From JADJWR01 sp963847675 (GTDB lineage Bacteria > Pseudomonadota > Gammaproteobacteria > Burkholderiales > Burkholderiaceae_F): DNA of 64,000 bases. Below, one piece after another: positions 18,441 to 25,601 of the stretch (its first letter is position 1; each line of letters starts with the position of its first letter). Location: NCBI GenBank assembly GCA_963847675.1, contig CAWKAP010000004.1, forward strand, positions 124,001 to 188,000, read 5' to 3'. The notes under the pieces are model-generated. The model saw only the letters and a list, made by a program, of their open reading frames with translations, ran no database searches and had not been told where the DNA came from. The position numbers and the translations under genes are program-made.

Positions 18441-18862
18441 ATGAGTCTTCGCTCGTTCGGTGCTTTCTGCCGGTCTTTGGCTGTTGGCGGCACTGTATCG
18501 CGGTGGGCTGTGCTTCGACTGGTACGGGAACGAGCCCCGCGGAGGAGGTCGTCCTCGAACGGGCACAGGCGCGGCTGGATGCGCTTCGCGAGCGCAACTG
18601 GGCGGTTGCCTACCCCTTCCTGACGCCGGCCTATCGCGCGATCGTCCCGCAACAGCGCTACGCCAATCAGTTCCAGGGTCCGATTCAGTGGGAAGCCGCG
18701 AAGGCCAAGGGCGCCAAGTGCGAGGAGAAACGGTGCCTTGTCGATGTTGAGATATCATTCCGGTTGTTGCTTCCAGGGCACTCGGATCGCGTTTCCTCGA
18801 CCAATTTCGAGGAGGTCTGGGTGCTCGAAGACGGGCAATGGTTCAAGTTCGAGCCGGTCTGA
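18441..18862 (+). CDS. Small putative lipoprotein, frame broken twice near the N-terminus
   Basis: Family not recognised. From the ATG at 18441 the frame moves by one base near 18460 and again near 18493. Removing one G and one T yields MSLRSFVLSAGLWLLAALIAVGCAS, a convincing lipoprotein signal peptide. The mature part is about 115 residues, open to 18862, with a helical start (EEVVLERAQARLDALRERNWAVAYPFL) and a beta-rich end (VDVEISFRLLLPG, VWVLEDGQWFKFEPV) resembling NTF2-like folds; that fold is inference. Two Cys (KCEEKRC) may form a disulphide. Nothing gene-like was seen in 18264-18440. Confidence 0.6.
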
Positions 18863-18967
18863 GACCTAGGCCCAGGGACAACCGGCGCATCGACTTGGTT
18901 ATGCATCGTATCCGTTGCATTCCCGCAACTAGTAGTTCGGCTGAACCGGCGGCTGCCTGCGGTCTCG

Positions 18968-18996
18968 TTGGTAGATTTTGTGGCTGCGTGTTAATT
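18968..18996 (+). promoter_or_regulatory. Candidate sigma-70 promoter for the surface-type protein
   Basis: TTGGTA (18968-18973) and TTAATT (18991-18996) are separated by 17 bases in an AT-richer stretch ahead of the gene at 19055. This would leave a leader of about 50 bases containing the palindrome at 19019-19034. Match quality is moderate and no other evidence supports it. Confidence 0.35.
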
Positions 18997-19018
18997 TTCA
19001 GGGGCGTTGCCCATTTTC

Positions 19019-19034
19019 GGTTGTGCGCACAACC
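19019..19034. promoter_or_regulatory. Perfect 16-bp palindrome upstream of the surface-type protein
   Basis: GGTTGTGCGCACAACC is a perfect inverted repeat ending 10 bases before the AGGAG ribosome-binding site (19045-19049) of the gene at 19055. It could be an operator for a dimeric regulator or, in RNA, an 8-bp stem that affects translation or stability of the leader. Confidence 0.5.
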
Positions 19035-19054
19035 TTCTATAAACAGGAGTCTTC

Positions 19055-20531
19055 ATGAAGAAACGCATCATTGCTCTGAGCGTCGCAGCGGCGATGGGGG
19101 GGTTTGCCGGTTCGGCCAGTGCTGCCGAGGCACTGATCAGCTGGTGTTCGAATCCGCGCGGCGTCGGCCACATCCTGCTGGTGCCGTACTTCAGCACGCA
19201 GAGCGCGAACGTCACGGCGATCAACATCGTCAATACCGACACCGTCCGCGGCAAGGTCATCAAGGTCCGCTTCCGCGGTGCCTCGAACTCGGACGACGTG
19301 TATGACTTCCAGGTGTTCCTGTCTCCGGGCGACGTGTGGACCGCCGGCATCAGCCAGGGTGCCGACGGCCGCGCCGCAGCTGGCGACGACCGACAAGTCC
19401 TGCACGCTGCCGGCGAACGTCAACGGCTCGTTCATCATTGGCCGCACGGCGACGGCGGCGCCCGACCGCGAACGCCGAAACGCGCGAGGGCTACGTCGAA
19501 GTGCTGACGATGGCCGACATCGTTCAGGGCGCGAGCGGCTCGAGCAAGCGCGCACTGTGGACCGCCACCAAGCACGTCAATGGCAGTTGCGCCCTGCACG
19601 TCGTCGACGCTGACCGCGCTGACGCACGAGAACGCGGACACCTACATGGAGAAGTCCCGACGACCGGCCTGATGGCGAACTGGACGATCGTCAACGTCGC
19701 CCGCTTCCTCGTTTACTCGGGTGCCGCCGCAGCGATCGAGGCGCAGAACATCTGCCACGGGCTCAGCGGTCGCAGGCAACCTCGTCTACTGGGATCAGCG
19801 CTCGACTCCTCTGACTTCGGCTGAAGTCACGGCCAACACGGCGGATCCGCTGCTGGTCGGTGGTTACGTTGCGGGTGCGCGTTACGACTTGCCTGACCTG
19901 TCGACCCCGTACCTGGGAAGCTGCTGCACGCCGGCCGCCCAGGCGCTGGCACTTGAGCGACTCGATCGCGGCGCGCACGATCGCCGGCGAGTTCAACAAC
20001 CTGAGCTCGCTCGGTGCGTCGACCGACTGGGTGGTTGCCTTCCCGACCCGCCGTTACCACGCTGCCGTCCGTTACACCAGCTCGGGTGGTACGCCGCGGT
20101 ACGGCGCTTCCAACCCGTACTTCAACTCGGGCAACACCGCGATGAAGGGCTACCAGCTTTGCTCGTCGCTGGGTCTGAACGCGCTTGGCTTCTTCGATCG
20201 CGAAGAGAAGTCGCCTTTGGTTGACGACATCGTCATTTCGCCGGGAACGCCGGTGTCGCTGTCGCTGTGCGGCGAGGTCGCGGTGCTGGGCATCAACGGT
20301 GGTATCGACGCGGCCGGAATCGCCGCTTCGGCGACCTTCGGCAGCCTGACTCGCGCGAATGCCTCCAACGGCTTCGTCGGAAGGCTGGGGCTACTTCACC
20401 ACGCCGACCGCGTATGGTCTGCCGATGCTGGCTCGACCAGTTCACGCGCTACAGCAACACGACGACGAACGTGTACTACGGCACGTCGTATCCCGGCGCG
20501 TGTTCTCGAGAAAGGCATGATGGCTCCGTAA
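19055..20531 (+). CDS. Secreted surface-type protein, frame broken about nine times as written
   Basis: Sec-type signal peptide (MKKRIIALSVAAAMGGFAGSASA) after a good AGGAG. Joining frames gives about 490 residues rich in Thr, Ser, Asn and Ala with few Lys: VGHILLVPYFSTQSANVTAI, VKVRFRGASNSDDVYDFQVF, several Cys, ending LEKGMMAP. It resembles betaproteobacterial cell-surface/S-layer-like proteins as I recall them; that link is tentative. Breaks lie near 19375, 19460, 19595, 19655, 19765, 19960, 20385, 20430 and 20505; all but the one at 19655 behave as one extra base. A strong terminator follows, suggesting a highly expressed single-gene unit next to the secretion operon. Confidence 0.7.
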
Positions 20532-20556
20532 CCGGACGCTGGACTGTGTTTGGCAA

Positions 20557-20582
20557 GGGCGGGGGTAACCCCGCCCTTTTTC
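20557..20582 (+). terminator. Strong intrinsic terminator
   Basis: GGGCGGGG (20557-20564), loop GTAA, CCCCGCCC (20569-20576) and then TTTTT form a perfect 8-bp GC stem with a U-run, 26 bases after the stop of the surface-type protein. Confidence 0.92.
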
Positions 20583-20634
20583 TTTCCAGAGCGCGCCCGT
20601 CCGACGGCGCATTTGTTCCTGACTGGCTATCCGA

Positions 20635-21731
20635 ATGCTTCCAACTCTTCGCTCTTGTCTTTTCGTTGCTCTGCTTTCCACCTCGACCCTGGCATTGTCC
20701 GCTGACCGCACGGTTGCCTCCGTGCGCGGAGGCGCATCGATCACCTCGGCTGAACTCATCGGCGAGGTACTCCTGCTTCCGCACGCAGGCCCAGGCGCAG
20801 GTCGTCGCGCATCCGGCGGACCTGGCCAACTTTGCACAGAACATGGTCGTGCGGCGCGAGCTTGCACGGCAGGCCGAGGTCGATGGCCTGCACGAACGAC
20901 CCGGCGGTCGCGGCGGCGCTGAACGCAGCGCGCGAACGGGTGCTGGCCGAGGCCGCGCTGGCGCGGGCCAGAGGGGACGCCGCCGGACCCGGCGGCGCTC
21001 GAGCGACTGGCCCGCAATCAGTACGATGCGACGCCGGAGAAGTTCACCACGCCCGAGCAGGTTCGTGTCGAGCCACATCCTCATCAATGCGAAGGCCTGC
21101 GAGGCCGAAGCGCGTGCGCGGGAAGTGCTTGCCTTGGCCCGGCAAGCCGGGAGCCGACTTTGCGACGCTCGCGAAGGAGAAGTCCGACGATCCGGCCAGT
21201 GCGGCAAAGGGCGGAGATCTGGGCTTCTTCAGTCGCGGCAAGATGGCGCGCGGCCGTTCGAAAGCGCCGCTTTCGCGCTGAAGCAGCCCGGCGAACTGAG
21301 CGATGTCGTCAAGACCGAGTTCGGCTATCACGTGATCCGGCTCGAGGAGCGCAGGCCGGCCAGCCGCCAGCCGTTCGAGGACTGTCCGTGACGGCTTGAT
21401 GAAGAGCCTCGCCGAGAGCGAAGCGCGTACTCGGCGACAGCAGGTGCTCGACAAGCTCAATGCCGGAATCGAGATCGACCAGACGGCGATCGAGGCCTTG
21501 GTTGCCGCCGGAAAAGCGGGCGAAGACGAACTAGATAGTAGCAGAGGGCCGACGCTCGCCAGCCGCGAAGCGCCGATCAGATCGACCGCAGCCAGGCACA
21601 TTGGCGCCGCATCCATTCAGACAATGCGAGGCAACGGCGAGGCGCTTGCGAGCGAGTCACTACGCGCTCCACTGTTGCCGCCGTGCACGCGAACCGTTAG
21701 CGGCAGGCGTCTCAGCCAGCGCGCTCAGTAA
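20635..21731 (+). CDS. Parvulin-type peptidyl-prolyl isomerase, frame broken about seven times
   Basis: PpiC/SurA-like foldase of the periplasm. From ATG 20635 there is a signal peptide (MLPTLRSCLFVALLSTSTLALSA), a helical N-domain (ADLANFAQNMVVRRELARQAEV) and a parvulin domain: SSHILIN, QAGADFATLAKEKSDDP, GGDLGFFSRGKMARPFESAAFAL, VVKTEFGYHVIRLEE, PFETVRDGL. Breaks lie near 20790, 20895, 20968, 21065, 21145, 21245 and 21375; removing one base (for example a G from GGG at 21145) restores canonical parvulin spacing. The last convincing residues are near 21520; the frame then stays open to 21731, so the true end is uncertain. Context suggests a foldase for the neighbouring secreted protein. Confidence 0.8.
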
Positions 21732-21734
21732 CGA

Positions 21735-22535
21735 ATGAAGTCGCTCGCCAAAGAAATCACGGGACTCTGGAGCGCCCGCTCGCTGCTCTTCGTCATGGCG
21801 GTGCGCGACCTGAAGGCGCGTCATGCGGGCTCGGCGTTCGGCATGGTCTGGCTCTACGCACAGCCGCTGCTGACGATCGCGGCGTATTTCCTGGTATTCG
21901 ACATCGTGTTCAAGCTGCGTCTCGGCGAGGGCGCGCCGACGCGCGCGGTCGGCGCATATCTGATCGTCGGGCTGGTTCCCTGGCTGGCATTCTCCGACGC
22001 CGTTGGACGAGGCATGATGAGCCTCATAGACGCCGGCGCACTGCTGCAGAAGAACCCGATGCCGCCAGCGCTCTTCCCGACCCGCGCCGTGCTCTCGAGC
22101 GCGGTGGTCTTCGTGCCCCTGCTTGCGGTCCTTGTACCGATGTACGGCCCGCTGCATGGATTCAGCCCGGCGCTGGTGCTGCTGCTGCCTCTGCTGGCGA
22201 TCGCGGTACTGACCTGGTGCCTGCTGGCCTACGCGCTGGCCATCCTGGCCGCCGCGTTGCGCGACGTGACCCAGGTGGTGACGTTCGTGCTTGGCGTGGG
22301 CATCTTCCTGTCGCCGGTGCTGTTCCCGCCGAACATGTTCCCGGCGGGAACGGCCTGGGTGCTCTGGTTCAATCCGATGACCCCGACGATCCTCGGCGTG
22401 CAGAGCATTCTGCTCGCAGGAGACGCTCCCGGTACCGGAGTCTGGCTGGCGATGATCCTGTGGCCGACTGCGTTGGCGGTCGTGCTGGATCGCCTGATCG
22501 CACGCAGCCGGGAACAACTGATCGATTGGCTCTGA
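21735..22535 (+). CDS. wzm: ABC-2 type polysaccharide exporter, permease subunit (Wzm-like)
   Basis: Permease of an ABC transporter exporting O-antigen or capsule-like polysaccharide from the cytoplasm. The 266 residues hold about six transmembrane segments and the family's landmark regions: VRDLKARHAGSAFGMVWLYAQPLL, GLVPWLAFSDAVGRG, LLQKNPMPPALFPTRAV and FLSPVLFPP. The start at 21735 leaves 3 bases between an in-frame stop upstream and its ATG. It is followed 3 bases later by the Wzt ATPase. The frame is intact, in contrast to the gene before it. Confidence 0.9.
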   Translation: MKSLAKEITGLWSARSLLFVMAVRDLKARHAGSAFGMVWLYAQPLLTIAAYFLVFDIVFKLRLGEGAPTRAVGAYLIVGLVPWLAFSDAVGRGMMSLIDAGALLQKNPMPPALFPTRAVLSSAVVFVPLLAVLVPMYGPLHGFSPALVLLLPLLAIAVLTWCLLAYALAILAAALRDVTQVVTFVLGVGIFLSPVLFPPNMFPAGTAWVLWFNPMTPTILGVQSILLAGDAPGTGVWLAMILWPTALAVVLDRLIARSREQLIDWL

Positions 22536-22538
22536 CGC

Positions 22539-23744
22539 GTGCCGATGCCGCCTGCGTTGACCGTTTCCGGGTTGGGCAAGCTCTACAAGCTCTATGACAC
22601 GCCGCGCGCGCGCCTGCGGGCGCTGGTCACCGGGCGCGACATGCACCGGCCGCACTGGGCACTCAAGGATGTTTCCTTCTCGCTCGAACGCGGCCAGTGT
22701 CTGGGCGTGATCGGTGTCAACGGCGCCGGCAAGAGCACGCTGCTCAAGCTCGTCGCAGGAACCCTGCAGCCGACCACGGGCAGCATTCACCGTGGTGGCA
22801 AGGGGCGTGTCACTGCAATCCTTGAACTCGGCGCCGGATTCCACCCCGACTTCACCGGGCGCGAAAACCTGCGCTTCGCCAGCGCGCTGATCGGCATTTC
22901 TGCCGCCGAGGTGGCGCGCCTCGAAGACAGCATCATCGCCTTCGCCGAGATCGAAGACGCCATCGACCGTCCGGTCAAGACCTACTCGTCGGGCATGACG
23001 GTGCGACTGGCGTTCTCGCTGGTGACTGCGGTCGAGCCTGACATCCTCATCATCGACGAGGCACTGGCGGTCGGAGACCAGCATTTCCAGAAGAAATGCG
23101 TCGAGCGGATCGACTCGTTCCGGCGCAACGGCTGCACGATCCTTTTTTGTTCGCACAGCCAGTACCACATTCGGCAGGTCTGCAATGCCGCGCTGTGGCT
23201 GGACGGCGGCAGTGTCCGCGTGATGGGCCCGACCGAAATGGTCCTGGCCGCGTACGAGTCCCACGTGCGCCTGCTCGACGCACGGCAACCGGGGGCAAAA
23301 GGGGACGCGGCTCTTCCTGTGCCGACGGCGCTCGATCCGAGCCGGCGCGGCGCCATCCGGGATCTGACCATCGGTCCGCTCGGCGCGGGCACGCCGCCAT
23401 TGCTGCAGGGCGATGCGCTCGAGGTCAGCGTCGTGGCCCATGTCGCCGGCGACGAGCAACCGAATTTTGCGGTGATGCTCGAGCAGGTCGGGGGCGTCGG
23501 CATCACGTCGGTCGCGACCCACGTCGACGGAACGCGCGCGTCGCGACAGCCCGACGGTACGTGGCGCGCGACAGTCACGTTTCCGGATCTGCCGTTGCAC
23601 AGCGGAGAGTATGTCGTCAGCGCCTATCTGTTCGATGCCCACGGCATCATCGTGTACGACGAGTGGCTCCAGCACGCGCGATTCCTGTATGCCTCTCCGG
23701 CGCGCCTGCCCGGGTTGGTGTCACTGAAGCATCGCTGGTCATGA
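22539..23744 (+). CDS. wzt: ABC polysaccharide exporter ATPase with C-terminal carbohydrate-binding domain (Wzt-like)
   Basis: Energises export through Wzm. Residues 1 to about 240 form an ABC domain with Walker A GVNGAGKSTLL, the signature TYSSGMTVRLAFS and Walker B ILIIDEALAVGD. A separate beta-sandwich of about 150 residues follows (GDALEVSVVAHVAGDEQPNFAVML, GEYVVSAYLFDAHGIIVYDEW), typical of Wzt proteins that recognise a polymer end-modification. GTG 22539 and ATG 22545 are both possible starts. The stop overlaps the next gene (ATGA). The extra domain implies a terminally capped, ABC-exported glycan. Confidence 0.92.
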   Translation: MPMPPALTVSGLGKLYKLYDTPRARLRALVTGRDMHRPHWALKDVSFSLERGQCLGVIGVNGAGKSTLLKLVAGTLQPTTGSIHRGGKGRVTAILELGAGFHPDFTGRENLRFASALIGISAAEVARLEDSIIAFAEIEDAIDRPVKTYSSGMTVRLAFSLVTAVEPDILIIDEALAVGDQHFQKKCVERIDSFRRNGCTILFCSHSQYHIRQVCNAALWLDGGSVRVMGPTEMVLAAYESHVRLLDARQPGAKGDAALPVPTALDPSRRGAIRDLTIGPLGAGTPPLLQGDALEVSVVAHVAGDEQPNFAVMLEQVGGVGITSVATHVDGTRASRQPDGTWRATVTFPDLPLHSGEYVVSAYLFDAHGIIVYDEWLQHARFLYASPARLPGLVSLKHRWS

Positions 23745-24637
23745 GCCTTGCCCGGCTGCGTGCCGAAGCGCGCGATCTGGTCGAACTCGTCCTGATTCCG
23801 GGCCTGGCCGCCGTGCTTCCGTGGCCGGTCTGCTTTCGCATCTTCCGCGTCCTTTGCCGCGCAGACTTTCTCTACCGTGACGACTGCAGAGAGGCGCTCG
23901 CGCAGGCGCGCGAGCGCGGTTGGGTTCGCGACGAGCCCGCGCGCTGGCTCCAGCGCTGCCGTCTCGTGGTCTTGATTGACCACGCGGACTACTACCTTTC
24001 GTTGTCACGCTCTGATCGCTGGATGGCCCGGCACCTGCTGGTCAGCGGTGCGTGGCCGGACGCGACCGAGCCTGCCATCCTCTGCACCTTTCACTGGGGC
24101 GCAGGCATGTGGGCGCTGCGCCACGTGGCCGCACACGGGCTGCACGTGCACCTCGTTATCGCGCCGCACTCGCGCGCTGCCTTCGAGGGGCGCGCGGTGC
24201 GTTTCTGGTACTACACGCGGCGGATCGCTGCGATTCCCCGCGCGCTCGGCCGGGAGGCGATCGAGGCGACGAGATCGCCGCGGCCCATCCTGAGGGCATT
24301 GCGGAGCGGCGAACAGGTCGCGGCCGTCGTCGATGTTCCCGCCGACCAGGTTACGGCGAGCGAATCGATCGACTTCCTCGGTCTGCGCGCGCGTGTTCCG
24401 CGCGGCCTGCTGCGGATGGCCTGCGACTCGGGCGTGCCGGTGACGGTCTATCTGCTCGGCATCCGTCTGTCCGACGGCAAACGCACGCTGCGAATCCACC
24501 GCCTGGGATCACGCGACTCGCTGGAGTCGCTGATCAAGGAAGTCTTTTCTCATCTCGAAGCAGCGATAGAGGAAGAACCTGCGGCGTGGCACTTCTGGCG
24601 CGTCGCACCGCGATTCTTCGAGCGTGCCGGCGGTTAG
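23741..24637 (+). CDS. LpxL/HtrB-type acyltransferase-like protein
   Basis: A 298-residue protein with the overall plan of lipid A or lysophospholipid acyltransferases: an N-terminal hydrophobic segment (LVLIPGLAAVLPWPVCFRIF), a candidate catalytic FHWGAGMWALRH (His about 118), a central VAAVVDVPADQ and a C-terminal domain. The acidic residue expected five positions after the His is absent (Met), so catalytic function is uncertain. Start ATG 23741 overlaps the wzt stop, which ties it to the exporter. It might acylate the exported glycan or a lipid carrier; that is inference. Confidence 0.6.
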   Translation: MSLARLRAEARDLVELVLIPGLAAVLPWPVCFRIFRVLCRADFLYRDDCREALAQARERGWVRDEPARWLQRCRLVVLIDHADYYLSLSRSDRWMARHLLVSGAWPDATEPAILCTFHWGAGMWALRHVAAHGLHVHLVIAPHSRAAFEGRAVRFWYYTRRIAAIPRALGREAIEATRSPRPILRALRSGEQVAAVVDVPADQVTASESIDFLGLRARVPRGLLRMACDSGVPVTVYLLGIRLSDGKRTLRIHRLGSRDSLESLIKEVFSHLEAAIEEEPAAWHFWRVAPRFFERAGG

Positions 24638-24695
24638 CATTCCGCTGCCGCGCTCGCGCCCAGGCCCGCCGTGCCCGCCGGGCCGGCGCTTTCAA

Positions 24696-25601
24696 TCAGC
24701 GGGCTCGGGTCGACTGGAACAGCGCGACGATCTCGCAGGTTCGCAAGACGTCTTCGTCGTGAAGATCGAGCAGGCCATCCGGGATAGGTTCGGTCGTCCG
24801 CCGCCGTTTATCCCAGACAAGGGCGAAGCCGTTGCGCTGGAACAGCGCCACGAGTTCGTCGGCCGTCACGCGGTTCAGTTCCCGGTAATGGCGGAAGATG
24901 AACCGCTTGTACTCGTCGAACGACCTCGACCGGAACTGTTCCGTGATCTCGTCCGCCGGAACGGTGCCTTCCTCAGCGGCCATGACGAACCGCTCCAGTT
25001 CGTCCGCGGCCATTTGCAGGTGGGCCCAGGGCGCGGTCGCAAATCGACCGAGATGAGAGCCCTGCGGCGAGTAATAGAGCGGATCGACCTGCAGGAAGCA
25101 ATAACCGCCCGGCGTCAGCACCGTATGGAAGTCCGCGACGACCCGGTCGAGGATGTTTCGATCGACATGCTCGAACACCGACCAGGACATGATCGCGTCG
25201 ACGCGCCCGACGGGTGCCAGCGACTCGGTGGGCTGAATGCGCCTGAACTCGAGCGCGCGCGGCAATTGCTGCAGCCGGATCTGCTCTCGAGCGAGGCGAG
25301 GCAGGCATTCGAATCCCGGATCGATGTCCACGCCGATGACCCGCTTCCACCGGTGCCGCAGCATCAGTCCCAGCGCGGTCGTGCCGTCGTAGCAGCCGAA
25401 ATCCAGCAGGACCGACGCGGACGGCTCGAGCAACGGCGAGAGGGCTTCGTTGACGACGTCTGCGGCGTAGCGGAAGTGGCTCGCGAACCACTCGTCGGTG
25501 AGTTGGGCGTCCGTCCACTCAGCGGTCCGACCGACAGCGTCGCGGCCGGACGCCGAGAACCATCGGCGCAGCCGTGCAAGCATCGGCAGGCGATCCGTCA
25601 T
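24696..25601 (-). CDS. SAM-dependent class I methyltransferase
   Basis: A 301-residue protein with Rossmann-fold methyltransferase motifs: motif I LLDFGCYDGTTALGL, acidic end of strand 2 VIGVDIDPG, and DAIMSWSVFEHVD. A C-terminal extension (YKRFIFRHYRELNRVTADELVALFQRNGF) resembles methyltransferases of polysaccharide clusters. It is the second gene of a minus-strand pair; its ATG overlaps the stop of the lipoprotein upstream. It converges on the acyltransferase-like gene with about 60 bases between. A terminal methyl cap recognised by Wzt is an attractive but untested role. Confidence 0.75.
   Translation of the reverse strand: MTDRLPMLARLRRWFSASGRDAVGRTAEWTDAQLTDEWFASHFRYAADVVNEALSPLLEPSASVLLDFGCYDGTTALGLMLRHRWKRVIGVDIDPGFECLPRLAREQIRLQQLPRALEFRRIQPTESLAPVGRVDAIMSWSVFEHVDRNILDRVVADFHTVLTPGGYCFLQVDPLYYSPQGSHLGRFATAPWAHLQMAADELERFVMAAEEGTVPADEITEQFRSRSFDEYKRFIFRHYRELNRVTADELVALFQRNGFALVWDKRRRTTEPIPDGLLDLHDEDVLRTCEIVALFQSTRAR

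Noticed and set aside
19038..19043. TATAAA as a -10 box for the surface-type gene
   Set aside because: It would start transcription inside or after the ribosome-binding site, which is well formed (AGGAG). The TTGGTA/TTAATT pair upstream fits better.
8570..21400. Loss of CG dinucleotides at CGCG sites (for example methylation-linked errors) as the cause of the breaks
   Set aside because: Adding back CG fixes the frame at most junctions, but it makes proteins one residue longer than family norms (gspE before ILTVEDP, parvulin SHIL region, ABC ATPase at 54213), whereas deleting one base gives exact spacing. Intact genes also have many CGCG sites.
18441..21545. Programmed +1 frameshifting or a recoding system in the surface-protein and foldase genes
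   Set aside because: No shared slippery motif or downstream structure marks the junctions. They occur up to nine times in one gene, some shifts are in the other direction, and they also hit housekeeping trmB. Consensus insertion error is simpler.
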